Part shown: positions 42,047 through 51,650 of the stretch, piece after piece
Layout of the letters: each line of letters begins with the position of its first letter
Position numbering within the stretch: position 1 is the first letter of the stretch
Source of the DNA: Pseudomonadota bacterium
GTDB taxonomy: Bacteria; Pseudomonadota; Gammaproteobacteria; Burkholderiales; Gallionellaceae
Length of the DNA: 64,000 bases
Reading direction: 5' to 3'
Assembly (NCBI GenBank): GCA_021782995.1
Contig: JAJXUI010000002.1
Span: forward strand, 19,074 to 83,073
Translations under genes and position numbers: made by a program
Notes under the pieces: generated by a model
Told to the model about the DNA's origin: nothing
Seen by the model: only the letters and a program-made list of their open reading frames with translations
Databases searched by the model: none

Positions 42047-43303
42047 ATGGCCTATGAAGCCCTTTCACTTTCCACATTGTCGCAAATGGAAGATTACGAT
42101 CCCAATTCCATGCCGGTGGAACAGGCCCAACAGCTGATCAGGCAGTTTTTGCATCCTGTCACCGAAACTGAAGAGATCGACATCCTTCATGCATTTCAAC
42201 GCACTTTGGCAGAAGACGTGCGTTCACCATTGAATGTGCCGCCCCATGATTATTCATCCATGGATGGATATGCTGTGAGGCATGAGGATCTTGCCACTGG
42301 CGGCATCGCGTTGAAGAAAGTCGGAACGGCTTTTGCGGGCAATGCATACACCGGCAGCATGGGGAAGCGTGAATGCGTGCGCATCATGACGGGCGCGATG
42401 ATCCCGCAGGGTGCGGATGCAGTAGTGATGCAGGAACATGTCAGGGTGGACGGCGATAGCATCGTTTTTGCCAATCCAGCCAAAAAAATGCAGAACATCC
42501 GCCTCATGGGGGAGGACATCCGTCAGGATGCGGTGGTGCTGGTAAAGGGCAAACGCATTGGCCCGGCAGAAATGGGCTTGCTGGCTTCGCTCGGTTTCGC
42601 AAAAGTCCGGGTGATGCGCAAACTGAGAGTGGCCATTTTTTCCACCGGGGATGAACTGGTACAGCCTGGTCATGCACTGGGCAGTGGGCAGATATACGAC
42701 AGCAATCGTTACAGCCTGACCGGCCTGCTGACCGAGCTTGGTGCAGATGTCCTTGATATGGGGGCGATCCGTGATGAAAAGGAAACCTTGCGCGCCGCAT
42801 TTCATGCGGCAGCGGAGAAGGCGGATGTCATTATCACCAGTGGCGGAGCCTCCGTGGGCGATGCGGATTATGTGAAGCAGCTGCTGGATGAAATTGGTGA
42901 GGTCGTATTCTGGAAAATTGCGATGAAACCCGGTAAACCGCTTGCTTATGGAAAGATAGGAAAGGCGCATTTCTTTGGGCTGCCAGGCAATCCGGTGTCG
43001 GCGATGGTCACCTTCCAGCAGTTTGTACGCAATGCGTTATGGGTGGTGATGGGACAGGAGGCTAAGCAGGTGTTCACCTTCAAGGCCAGACTCGCCAACC
43101 AGATCAAGAAGGCACCCGGCCGGACCGAATTCCAGCGTGGCATCCTGAGCCAGGATGCCGAGGGCAGCTGGGAAGTGAAAACGACAGGAGACCAGGGGTC
43201 GGGTATTTTAAGTTCGATGAGCCGCGCGAACAGTTACATCATCTTGCCGACCGGGCAGGGCAACGTGGAGCCCGGGGCCAAGGTGGATGTGCAGCTGTTC
43301 TGA
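42047..43303 (+). CDS. moeA: Molybdopterin molybdenumtransferase MoeA
   Basis: The 418-residue enzyme inserts molybdate into adenylated molybdopterin. DYSSMDGYAVR, GDELVQPG and the catalytic TSGGASVGDADYVK with FFGLPGNPVSAM are present. It should supply cofactor to molybdoenzymes such as SoeA at the left edge or a nitrate reductase. It lies 43 bp after the NarL-type gene, suggesting joint expression. Confidence 0.96.
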   Translation: MAYEALSLSTLSQMEDYDPNSMPVEQAQQLIRQFLHPVTETEEIDILHAFQRTLAEDVRSPLNVPPHDYSSMDGYAVRHEDLATGGIALKKVGTAFAGNAYTGSMGKRECVRIMTGAMIPQGADAVVMQEHVRVDGDSIVFANPAKKMQNIRLMGEDIRQDAVVLVKGKRIGPAEMGLLASLGFAKVRVMRKLRVAIFSTGDELVQPGHALGSGQIYDSNRYSLTGLLTELGADVLDMGAIRDEKETLRAAFHAAAEKADVIITSGGASVGDADYVKQLLDEIGEVVFWKIAMKPGKPLAYGKIGKAHFFGLPGNPVSAMVTFQQFVRNALWVVMGQEAKQVFTFKARLANQIKKAPGRTEFQRGILSQDAEGSWEVKTTGDQGSGILSSMSRANSYIILPTGQGNVEPGAKVDVQLF

Positions 43304-43462
43304 GCGCGCAACAAACATTTCAATTATGCAAGGTTAGGTTTAGATGGAGATAATATTGACTGTGATGACTTGAATTTTTGCAATTGGCTTTGCATTGGAG
43401 GGTGCGCTCCGTATTGCAAAGTCAATTAATTGCTGGACGGATAATAACGGAATCTACAAATT

Positions 43463-44437
43463 ATGAAATATATCAAATACTGGATCGGGCTATGCCTGAT
43501 GCTGCTGGCCATACAGGCTGGCGCAAACGAAATCACCATCAAGGACGTCTGGGTACGACCTGCCCAGAGTGGCAAAGACAGCATGATGGTGGGCATGGTT
43601 GTCGAAAGCGAACAGCATGCACGCATTACCTCAATCATCAGCCCCGCCTATTCATCGGTCGTCATGTGGGGGCCCGGAAGAGGCGATGGCAAGAAAGCGC
43701 AAGAGCTGGAATATATCGAGTTGCCTGCACAGAAACAGATTGAGCTGAATGAACATGGCGCGCACCTGGTACTGTCGGGCAATCATTTCAAAAGCTTCAG
43801 CAACAAAATTACCCTGATCATTAGCGCCCAGCTGGATGATGGCAGCATAAAGAACGTTACGACTGTTGCCTATATCGACGGCAAGAAACCGGAAGCCGTG
43901 CCTGCGAAGGCGAGCCCGGCAGCTGCTGAAGGGGCAAGCGTGGAGGCAAAGCCCGCCGCTGTGGTTGCAGTACCTGAAGGTCACGCCGAAAAAGCTGCCA
44001 ATCCGTCAGCCAATGCCAAGCAGGCTGAAGCTGAATCTTCTGCAGAGTCGAAGCATGCTGTGCCTTCGAAGAAGATTGTAAAAAATGTGCCTGCGCCCAA
44101 GCCCGCGCCTATCCACCACCCTGCACCAGTCAAAGCAGCGCCTGTTCCTGTGGCTGTAGCGCCTGCTCCAGTGCTGGCACCACCGCCGGTACCCGCTCCG
44201 CCTCAGTTATCTGCGGCTGAGGTGGCAGCTGCCGAGGCCAAAAAGGAACTTGAAGCCAAAATGGCTGAAAAGGCAAAGCAGGAAGAAGCAGCAGTCAGGG
44301 CCGAATGCGTCGAACTGGCAAGGGCGGTCAGGGAGTGCAACAAGGAAAACGACATGATGCAGGATATGTGCGTCAATAATGCGCGATCGGATTCCGCTTG
44401 CAATCTTCCCCTGGACCAAGTCAGGAAATTGCGCTGA
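43463..44437 (+). CDS. Secreted PCuAC-domain protein with degenerate copper site and Ala/Pro-rich tail
   Basis: The 324-residue protein has a signal peptide (WIGLCLMLLAIQAGA) and a PCu(A)C-like domain at residues 22-135. The family copper motif H(M)-X10-M-X21-H-X-M aligns as Met68, Ala79, His101 and Val103, so two of four ligands are missing. Residues 140-250 are rich in Ala, Pro and Lys and probably form an extended linker. A charged helix and a four-cysteine tail (AECVELARAVRECNKEN, MCVNNARSDSACNLP) follow. It may have a structural or different metal role. It ends at a strong terminator. Confidence 0.75.
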   Translation: MKYIKYWIGLCLMLLAIQAGANEITIKDVWVRPAQSGKDSMMVGMVVESEQHARITSIISPAYSSVVMWGPGRGDGKKAQELEYIELPAQKQIELNEHGAHLVLSGNHFKSFSNKITLIISAQLDDGSIKNVTTVAYIDGKKPEAVPAKASPAAAEGASVEAKPAAVVAVPEGHAEKAANPSANAKQAEAESSAESKHAVPSKKIVKNVPAPKPAPIHHPAPVKAAPVPVAVAPAPVLAPPPVPAPPQLSAAEVAAAEAKKELEAKMAEKAKQEEAAVRAECVELARAVRECNKENDMMQDMCVNNARSDSACNLPLDQVRKLR

Positions 44438-44510
44438 CGCCAGGGGCATGATTTGTCCCGGGTGACTCAAGTGGCCGGGATATACCTCTTTAACGTTTGT
44501 GTTTGACTGG

Positions 44511-44543
44511 AAAAACCGTCAGGTAAAGCTGGCGGTTTTTTTT
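44511..44543 (+). terminator. Intrinsic terminator after the PCuAC gene
   Basis: AAAAACCGTCAG pairs with CTGGCGGTTTTT (one G-T pair) around a 6-nt loop, followed by Ts. It ends the rightward unit before the convergent purK. Confidence 0.88.
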
Positions 44544-44646
44544 CGCCCGGGGTCGGCTGGTATGGCAGGGATGACGGTGACGGTGAATCGGGCTGCGTGC
44601 TTGGCCGTGTTTGTAAATCAGAGAATCGTTGCAGGGCGAGGGGATG

Positions 44647-45822
44647 TTATCTGGTCACGTGTGGTTGCAACTTGCGTTGCAGTGACAGCGCAAGTTCCGC
44701 TGCAACGCTGGCGGAACTGCCGAGGCATGTAAAGTGGCCCATCTTTCGTCCCGTTCGGGCTTCCTTTTTGCCATACAGGTGCAGCTTGGCCCGTGATTCA
44801 TTCAGGATGGCTTCCCATGGCGGATTGCCGGTGACGGGCCATGCATTGCCAAGGATATTTACCATTGCTACAGGGGAAAGCAGGCGGGGATCGCCGAGCG
44901 GCAGGCCGCACATCGCTCGCACTTGCTGGTCGAACTGCGAAGTCAGGCAGGCGTCCATAGTGTAATGGCCGCTGTTATGTGGCCGGGGTGCGATTTCATT
45001 GACCAGCAACTGGTCGCCTTCGACAACAAAAAACTCCACCGCCATCACGCCGCAGTAATCCAGTTTCTTTGCCACTTCCTGGGCGACAAGATTTGCCTGC
45101 TGCGACAGCGCCGAACTGATCCGTGCCGGTACGATGCTGATATCGAGTATGCCATTGACATGCGAATTTTCGGCGGCGGGATACGCAACGGTATTGCCGT
45201 GGATGTCGCGAGCCACCACGACAGAAATTTCTGTTTTCAGTTGCAATCGCTGTTCCAGCACGCAGGGCTTGCCGCCCATCTGTTCGAAGGCAGTCATGGC
45301 ATCCTGCAGTGAGTTGATCGTGGCCTGGCCTTTCCCGTCATAGCCGAACTGGCTGGTTTTCAACAATGCCGGGGTGCCTATCATCCTGATTGCCTGTCCC
45401 AGGTCTTCCTTGCTGTGGATTGCAGCAAAGGGTGCGGTACCAAGACCATTGTCGCGCAGGAAGGATTTTTCGCGGATGCGGTTCTGTGCGATGGCAACAG
45501 ACTTACCGGATGGGCGCACCGGGCAAAGTTGCGCGAGAAATTCCATACTGCCGGCATCGACGTTTTCAAATTCGGTGGTGATGGCCGCACATTTTTTGCC
45601 CAGCGTCTCCAGCGCTGTACGGTCGGTAAACGATGCGCAGATATGTTCGTTGGCAAAATCGGCAGCAGGGCTATGCGGATCGGGATCAAGCACAATCACG
45701 TTATAACCCATGGTGCGTGCGGCAGTAGTGAACATGCGGCCGAGCTGGCCGCCACCGAGCATGCCCAAGGTTGCGGGTGGCAAAAGCGGTGTGGCGGGAG
45801 GCAGGATGGGGGATGTGCTCAT
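44647..45822 (-). CDS. purK: N5-carboxyaminoimidazole ribonucleotide synthase
   Basis: The 391-residue ATP-grasp enzyme carboxylates [15 protein letters not shown] opens the N-terminal domain, and [31 protein letters not shown] (in two blocks) mark the ATP-grasp core. The ATG at 45822 overlaps the purE stop (ATGA); the longer frame upstream runs antiphase through purE. Confidence 0.96.
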   Translation of the reverse strand: MSTSPILPPATPLLPPATLGMLGGGQLGRMFTTAARTMGYNVIVLDPDPHSPAADFANEHICASFTDRTALETLGKKCAAITTEFENVDAGSMEFLAQLCPVRPSGKSVAIAQNRIREKSFLRDNGLGTAPFAAIHSKEDLGQAIRMIGTPALLKTSQFGYDGKGQATINSLQDAMTAFEQMGGKPCVLEQRLQLKTEISVVVARDIHGNTVAYPAAENSHVNGILDISIVPARISSALSQQANLVAQEVAKKLDYCGVMAVEFFVVEGDQLLVNEIAPRPHNSGHYTMDACLTSQFDQQVRAMCGLPLGDPRLLSPVAMVNILGNAWPVTGNPPWEAILNESRAKLHLYGKKEARTGRKMGHFTCLGSSASVAAELALSLQRKLQPHVTR

Positions 45823-46316
45823 TCCACCTCCGGCAGTTTCATCTCCAGCACGGTCTGTTTCTGTCTGTCCCGGAAGTCCTGCAGCTTGTGGAACAGCGCA
45901 GGGTTGGCATTGGCCAGCATCGCCGCGGCAAACAGCGCGGCATTGGCAGCACCGGCTTCGCCTATGGCAAAAGTGGCCACCGGGATGCCCTTGGGCATCT
46001 GCACGATCGACAATAAGGAGTCCATGCCCTTCAGGTATTTTGAGGGAACTGGCACGCCAAGCACCGGCACGGTAGTTTTGGCTGCAAGCATGCCAGGTAG
46101 ATGGGCTGCGCCACCGGCACCGGCAATGATGCACTGGATGCCGCGTTCACCGGCGCCTGCAGCATATTCAAACAGCAGTTCAGGGGTGCGGTGCGCAGAC
46201 ACCACCTGGTGCTCAAAGGGAATGTCGAAAGATTTCAGCATCTCTGCCGCATTTTTCATCACGTCCCAGTCGCTGGAACTGCCCATCACGATCCCTACAA
46301 GTGGTTTGCTCATCAT
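45819..46316 (-). CDS. purE: N5-carboxyaminoimidazole ribonucleotide mutase
   Basis: The 165-residue class I PurE moves the carboxyl group to give [29 protein letters not shown] and [11 protein letters not shown] are the substrate-binding motifs. It is coupled to purK by a four-base overlap. Confidence 0.96.
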   Translation of the reverse strand: MMSKPLVGIVMGSSSDWDVMKNAAEMLKSFDIPFEHQVVSAHRTPELLFEYAAGAGERGIQCIIAGAGGAAHLPGMLAAKTTVPVLGVPVPSKYLKGMDSLLSIVQMPKGIPVATFAIGEAGAANAALFAAAMLANANPALFHKLQDFRDRQKQTVLEMKLPEVE

Positions 46317-46331
46317 CAGATTCCCGAAAAA

Positions 46332-47324
46332 TTAATCCTTGTGGCTGGCCCGCTTGAGGCGGTCTGCCACGGCCAGCCATTCCTGTGTCTGCGGTGGCGC
46401 TTCTGCCAGCAGATAATCATAGCCACCCTGATCCAGCGTGCGCAGCGTCGCATATAGCAGGTGGCCATATACGGCTGCATTGGCGGGCATGCTGATGCGA
46501 TCTTTCTCCGGCATGCCGGAGTGTGCCTCATCAGGTTTTGACCACTCCATCGTGGCGAAGCGCTTGCCTGCAGTTTTCAGTTCGCCTGCCCGTTGCCACA
46601 GCTGTTCTTGTGGCAGCAGCTCAAGCGGCGTGGAAGGAGAATAGTGGGAGAGCGTGCTGCCGGACACGCGCACTTTTGCGGAGCTGCCATCCACCATGCT
46701 GACTTTGCGCTGCAATGCGTTTTCGATAGCCGAAACCGGGATGCCACCCGGCCGCAGGATACAGACGTCGTCACCTGCAAAGCTGACGATGGTGCTTTCG
46801 AGTCCGACATTGCAGGCACCGCCATCGAGAATCAGGTCGACATTGTTTCCCAGCTCTTCACGCACATGTTCGGCGGTGGTCGGGCTGATGCGGCCGTAAC
46901 GGTTCGCCGATGGCGCAGCCACGGCTGCATGCGGGCCCATTTCGTGCAGCACGGAAAGTGTCAGCGGGTGATCGGGAATTCGCAAGCCTACAGTATCCTG
47001 CCCGCCGGTTATGAGGTCTGATACCTTTTCACTGCGCGGCAGGATCAAGGTCAGCGGTCCTGGCCAGAACTGCCGTGCCAGCAGCCTGGCAGCTTCTGGA
47101 ACCGATTTTGCCCAATAGTCCAGCTGTGATTCATCTGCAATATGCAGGATCAGTGGATGGTCTGCCGGCCGTCCCTTGATGGCAAAAATCCTTTTCACCG
47201 CCTCTGTATTTGAAGCATCTGCGGCCAAGCCATAAACCGTTTCCGTAGGCAGGGCGACGACGCCACCCTTGAGTAAAAGGCTGGCGGCTTCGGCAATGGC
47301 AGAATGCTGGTTGGGCGTTGTCAT
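46332..47324 (-). CDS. L-threonylcarbamoyladenylate synthase, Sua5 type
   Basis: The 330-residue protein makes threonylcarbamoyl-AMP for the t6A modification of tRNA. The YrdC-like domain shows LPTETVYGLAADA, KGRPADHPL and SANRYGRISPTTAEHV. The length and C-terminal extension after about residue 210 are those of two-domain Sua5/YwlC rather than the short TsaC. It is 15 bp before purE. Confidence 0.92.
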   Translation of the reverse strand: MTTPNQHSAIAEAASLLLKGGVVALPTETVYGLAADASNTEAVKRIFAIKGRPADHPLILHIADESQLDYWAKSVPEAARLLARQFWPGPLTLILPRSEKVSDLITGGQDTVGLRIPDHPLTLSVLHEMGPHAAVAAPSANRYGRISPTTAEHVREELGNNVDLILDGGACNVGLESTIVSFAGDDVCILRPGGIPVSAIENALQRKVSMVDGSSAKVRVSGSTLSHYSPSTPLELLPQEQLWQRAGELKTAGKRFATMEWSKPDEAHSGMPEKDRISMPANAAVYGHLLYATLRTLDQGGYDYLLAEAPPQTQEWLAVADRLKRASHKD

Positions 47325-47659
47325 GGAGGCGGGGATGAAAAATCAGGTGCTGAGCGTAAAGGTGTGCCGGTTCAACGTGCTTGTTGGAAAGCGGCCTATT
47401 TTACTCTTTTTTGCCGCTACGCTCCATGAAATGAATGCCGGGTCGTTCAGAGTGCCTGATTGCATAAAATTATATAACACTATGAATATATTATATTAAT
47501 ATAATTCCATTGCGCGAGCCGGGTGGCCCGCAGGGTGGCACAGTGCATAACTGAAGCGCAAGCGAAATGCCGGTTTGCCAACAGCATAAGGGAACGATAT
47601 AGTTTTGCCATGGCTGCATTGCAAACGTTCCATATTAACCAGGCTTCCTTAGAAAATTC
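47325..47659. other. Gene-free divergent promoter region
   Basis: 335 bp with no convincing frame. The segment 47466-47506 is almost pure A/T. It should contain promoters for the leftward Sua5-purEK unit and the rightward receiver gene. Confidence 0.55.
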
Positions 47660-48799
47660 ATGAGTGACTCCAAACTGAAACTGCTGGTTGTAGATGATGA
47701 TGAAATGCTCAGGGCGTTTTACAGCGCTGTGCTCTCTTTCGGTTATGAAGTGTTTACTGCTGCGTCGGGCGAAGAGGCGATCGATACGTTTTCGATGATT
47801 CAGCCGGAAATCATTCTGCTGGATATTGAAATGGGGGGCATGGATGGTTATACCACCTGCGAGAAGTTACGTGAATTCACGGATGTCCCCATTATTTTCG
47901 CCACTGCGCTAACGACAATGGAAGAGCATCTCAGGGCATATGAGGCGGGCGGTGACGACCTGATGACCAAACCGCTCGCACCCGATATTGTGCTGTGCAA
48001 GGTGGCTTTGGCCATTTCAAAAAGGCATGAAAGGAACAGTCTGCAGCAGGAAAAGGATTCCATGCAGAAGATGGCGATGAACTTCCTGTCGACGATGGGG
48101 GAAGGCGGCATCCTGCTGAATTTTGTGCGCTCCAGCCTGAGCTGCAGAAGCTTTGATGAGCTTGCTGACAAGCTTGTGATTGCGTTGCAGGAGTTTGGCC
48201 TGCAGGGCAGCTTCATCATCCGTTTTGACAATCTGGACTTGTTCCGCACCACGCATGGTGAAGCGACAGGTCTGGAGCGTTCCATTCTGGACAAAAGCAG
48301 AGATATGGGCCGTATCTTCCAGTTCAGGCAAAACATGGTGGTGAATTACGAGCAGATATCCATCGTGGTCACGGGTTTACCTCTGGCAGAGGAAGACAGG
48401 GTCGGGCGTGTGAGGGATAACCTCGCGATACTGGCAGAGACGGCCGAGGCCTTTTGCGAAAACGTGGAAATGCGCAAGGCATCCGTTGCGCGCGCGGAAA
48501 ACATGCAGGTCGCGCTGTATGAGGCCAGTAAAACCATTGCCGTGGTGAAAGGCCGCCAGCAGCAGTTGTTGATGGATGTGCGGGTGTTATTGAACGAACT
48601 CACCGGAAAGATCGAAGACTCCTATTCCTGGTTGGGAACCTCCAAAGTTCAGGAAGATGCAATCAGCGAATCGATGAATGGCTCAGTACAGAAAATCATT
48701 GATGTGCTGGCGACCGGCAGTCAGACAAATATACTGCTGGAAAATATCATCAAGGTACTGACCGAGAGTGAAAAAGGCAAAGAAGTGGAGCTGTTTTAG
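47660..48799 (+). CDS. Receiver-domain protein with coiled-coil and undefined output
   Basis: The 379-residue protein has an N-terminal receiver with acidic DDD at residues 12-14, phospho-acceptor Asp55 (IILLDIEMGGMDG) and lysine in MTKPLAP. A coiled coil follows at about residues 125-150. The remainder has no output domain that I recognise: a middle segment (FDELADKLVIALQEFGLQGS) reminiscent of GAF-like folds, then a long C-terminal helix. It is nine bases upstream of a small gene of unknown function. Confidence 0.8.
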   Translation: MSDSKLKLLVVDDDEMLRAFYSAVLSFGYEVFTAASGEEAIDTFSMIQPEIILLDIEMGGMDGYTTCEKLREFTDVPIIFATALTTMEEHLRAYEAGGDDLMTKPLAPDIVLCKVALAISKRHERNSLQQEKDSMQKMAMNFLSTMGEGGILLNFVRSSLSCRSFDELADKLVIALQEFGLQGSFIIRFDNLDLFRTTHGEATGLERSILDKSRDMGRIFQFRQNMVVNYEQISIVVTGLPLAEEDRVGRVRDNLAILAETAEAFCENVEMRKASVARAENMQVALYEASKTIAVVKGRQQQLLMDVRVLLNELTGKIEDSYSWLGTSKVQEDAISESMNGSVQKIIDVLATGSQTNILLENIIKVLTESEKGKEVELF

Positions 48800-48807
48800 G
48801 GGCTGCT

Positions 48808-49212
48808 ATGGAAATAAGCTGTTACCGTGATCGGGAAATCGCAAGGGAAATAAGACACTTGCCTGCTGCAACATACAATCTTGCAATTCAGTTACTGGCG
48901 CGCAGCAAAACCGGTAATGTTTTCCTGCCCATACGCGCAATGCAATATCTGGCGATCCTTGACGACAGGGAGTTCATCTTTATCGATGGCCATAGCAAGA
49001 GCCTGATCGATATAGCCTGGCAGCATTTTCATCCGCAGAAACGGGAAACACTGGAGGAGCCGGTAGAGTATGAAGCTGCCTATTACTTCGAACACAGCAA
49101 GGACCTGATGAACCGATTGCAGGGCGAGTTCCACAAAGCGCTGCTGGCTGTGTCTGAAAAAGACAAGATTGAAGCGCCGGCCAAGGTGCTGAAATTCGAG
49201 ATCAAGCGCTAG
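48808..49212 (+). CDS. Hypothetical protein, 134 residues
   Basis: I do not recognise this family. The protein is soluble and mixed alpha/beta; the first half contains AIQLLARSKTGNVFLPIRAMQYLAI and DREFIFIDGH in separate blocks, the second half is charged and helical. It is translated with the receiver gene (nine-base gap), so it may be its partner or output. A weak hairpin at 49239-49254 follows. Confidence 0.7.
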   Translation: MEISCYRDREIAREIRHLPAATYNLAIQLLARSKTGNVFLPIRAMQYLAILDDREFIFIDGHSKSLIDIAWQHFHPQKRETLEEPVEYEAAYYFEHSKDLMNRLQGEFHKALLAVSEKDKIEAPAKVLKFEIKR

Positions 49213-49262
49213 CCGGCAGTCAAAACACGATCCGCCTTGAGGCTTGGGTGCCTCTCTGAGTT

Positions 49263-51524
49263 TTATTTCACCAGCGACATGAACAGTTGCGGCAGGCGTT
49301 CCGGCAGCCGCGCAATGTTGTCGATCACCGCGTAATGCTTGCCGAAGATGTCGGCGACATAGTCATCCGCCCCGGGATCGAGATTGATGCAGTAAGTGTA
49401 AATGCCCTGCTGGTCCATTTCCTGCACGGCCTTGTGCGCATCTTCAATCAGCAGGCGCGCATCGCTGACATCGATATCGGCCGGTTCGCCGTCGGTCAGG
49501 ATCAGCAGCAATTTCTTGTCCGCCTGCTGGTGCGCCAGATAGTGCCCGGCATGCCGTATCGCAGCGCCCATGCGCGTGGAATATTCGGCGCGCATATTGG
49601 CCAGCCGCGCTTTCACCTCATTGCCCCAGTGTTCCCTGTAGCCCTTGAAGTGCCAGTAGCGCACGTTGTGCCGGGTGTCCGAATGGAAACCGCCGATGGC
49701 CAGCGGGTCGCCCATTTGCTCTACCGCCCAGGCCAGCAGCGATACGGCTTCCTGGCTGAGCTCCAGTTTGCTCTGGCTGCAGCCTTCCGGCACATCGCCC
49801 AGCGAAGCAGAGAGATCGAGCAGCAATGACACTGCCACGCTGCGGCCGTCGTGGCGGTGGCTCATGTTGATGCGCGGATCGGGCTGCGCGCCGCTCTTGA
49901 GATCAATCAATGAGCGCAGCGCAACATCCAGATCCAGTTCGGCACCTTCTTCCTGGTAGCGGATGCGCACCTTGTTCTGCGGCTTCAGCAGGTCGATGAT
50001 TTTCTGCAGGCGCTTGGCCAGCGCCTTGTGCTTGTCCAGCAGGCGATCGATCTCGCTGCCATTGCCTTGCGGGTGCAAGTGCTCATACACGCTGACCCAG
50101 TCCGGCCGGTAGTGCTCGGCGCCGTAATCCCATTCCGGATACAGGCGCGGCGGCACCGTGAATTCATCTTCCTGTTCTTCTGGCGGGCGCTGCCGTTCTT
50201 CGAAAACTTCCTCATCACCTGCTTCGATGAACTGCCACAGCAGGCGATTGTCATCGCGGTAATCGACCACGGTATCTTCAAAATGCACCTTGCTGGAGGA
50301 GTCGCTGGCCTGCCGCGTTTCGGCGATGAATTGCACACCCAGCGTCTGCATGTCTTTTGTGGTGGTGTTGCCTCCGGCCATCAGCGCGTGGAAGCGGGCG
50401 ACATAGTTGAGGATGACGGGGTGCGTATATTTATGCTGCGGATCGAGCAGCGCGCGCGACAGCATCGCCAGGCGCTGGCGGATATACGAAACTCCATCAA
50501 TATATTCAATATAATCAATTGGTTCTGGATGCAGCTTGCACCACAGCGCGCGCAGGCCGGGCAGCCTTTGCATGGCCAGCCATTCCACGCGCGAATCTTC
50601 GAATACTTCCACCGACATGCGCTGGAACGGACTCAGGTTGTCCGCAACCAGCTTGGTCGTCCACAGACGATGAGCGCTGATGTGTGCAAGCAGTGCGCGG
50701 TAGCGGTCGATACCGCGCACGCCGCCAGTACCATTCTCCTGCTTGGGCAGGTCATCATAGACATCCGGCAGGTGGATGCCCTGCTGGTTGAGATAGGGCA
50801 CGGGCTTGCGCAATTCATCGAAGGCGAGCGAGTAGGGGTACAGGTTTACATCGTCCTGCCACAGCGCACGCAGATACATGCCCAGTTTGCGTTCGTGTTC
50901 GACAAACAGCGTGCCGTGGCGTTCGCGCTGCAGCACGGCATGACTGTCCGGAGTCTTCAGGCGGAAATATTCCTGTTGCCGCTCGGGATCATTGGGGTAA
51001 GCAGCAACTCCGTAGTCCACCCAGTTGCGTATGCCTGCGAGCGATAGCTGGCCAAACAGATGTGCCGTGCTGTCGAGAAAATCCGGCAGGCACGGGCTGG
51101 TGTACATCGCATCGATGCCGTGCACTTTCGGGCTGGTACGCACGGCAGTATCCACCACCAGCTGCAGGTATTCGCGGAACAGCTCGATGCTTTCCAGCGC
51201 GCGTGCCGCCGAGGCCAGTGTTTGCAGGAAGTTGGGCACTGCCTTGCTGTTCGGCGATTTGGCCAGTGTACGCGTGAAGGTCACCACTTCCTCAATGACA
51301 CTCTCACCAAGCAGTCCGGCCACCTGCGGCATCTCCTCGAGATACACCAGCACGGGTTCTTCACCGCGCCCGGTGCGGTTGATGGCATTGGCGCCTTCAA
51401 TGTAGGAACGTATGCCCGCATCGCTCATATAGCGTCGCGCATTCGCGATGCAATCATCGAATACGGATTGCACGCGACTGAATTTGCATTGCAGGAGCTG
51501 GCGTTCTTCGCTGGGGGCTGTCAT
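49263..51524 (-). CDS. cbbO: CbbO, RuBisCO activase adaptor of the form II module
   Basis: The 753-residue protein ends in a von Willebrand factor A domain with the MIDAS start DLSASLGD near residue 569 and LTDGEPADIDV, as in CbbO and NorD. It joins the CbbQ hexamer to form the activase that removes inhibitory sugar phosphates from RuBisCO. Position after cbbM and cbbQ assigns it to form II. It is a clear paralogue of the 790-residue CbbO at 56459. Confidence 0.95.
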   Translation of the reverse strand: MTAPSEERQLLQCKFSRVQSVFDDCIANARRYMSDAGIRSYIEGANAINRTGRGEEPVLVYLEEMPQVAGLLGESVIEEVVTFTRTLAKSPNSKAVPNFLQTLASAARALESIELFREYLQLVVDTAVRTSPKVHGIDAMYTSPCLPDFLDSTAHLFGQLSLAGIRNWVDYGVAAYPNDPERQQEYFRLKTPDSHAVLQRERHGTLFVEHERKLGMYLRALWQDDVNLYPYSLAFDELRKPVPYLNQQGIHLPDVYDDLPKQENGTGGVRGIDRYRALLAHISAHRLWTTKLVADNLSPFQRMSVEVFEDSRVEWLAMQRLPGLRALWCKLHPEPIDYIEYIDGVSYIRQRLAMLSRALLDPQHKYTHPVILNYVARFHALMAGGNTTTKDMQTLGVQFIAETRQASDSSSKVHFEDTVVDYRDDNRLLWQFIEAGDEEVFEERQRPPEEQEDEFTVPPRLYPEWDYGAEHYRPDWVSVYEHLHPQGNGSEIDRLLDKHKALAKRLQKIIDLLKPQNKVRIRYQEEGAELDLDVALRSLIDLKSGAQPDPRINMSHRHDGRSVAVSLLLDLSASLGDVPEGCSQSKLELSQEAVSLLAWAVEQMGDPLAIGGFHSDTRHNVRYWHFKGYREHWGNEVKARLANMRAEYSTRMGAAIRHAGHYLAHQQADKKLLLILTDGEPADIDVSDARLLIEDAHKAVQEMDQQGIYTYCINLDPGADDYVADIFGKHYAVIDNIARLPERLPQLFMSLVK

Positions 51525-51544
51525 GGGCAGCCCTTATAACTTGG

Positions 51545-51605
51545 AATTCGCGAAGCGAAACGCTTGTTCCCTCTCCCTCCTGGGGAGGGGTAGGGAGGGG
51601 GTTCG
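51545..51605. repeat. Palindromic C/G-tract repeat between cbbQ and cbbO
   Basis: AAGCGAAACGCTT (51553-51565) is followed by a pyrimidine tract CCCTCTCCCTCC and its imperfect inverted copy GGGGAGGGGTAGGGAGGGGG. Such C-tract/G-tract palindromes recur between genes in many proteobacteria. It could shape the end of the cbbQ message. Confidence 0.5.
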
Positions 51606-51650
51606 AAGCATATCTGGCGCACTGATTGTAGTCGGAGAAATTGTCATGAT

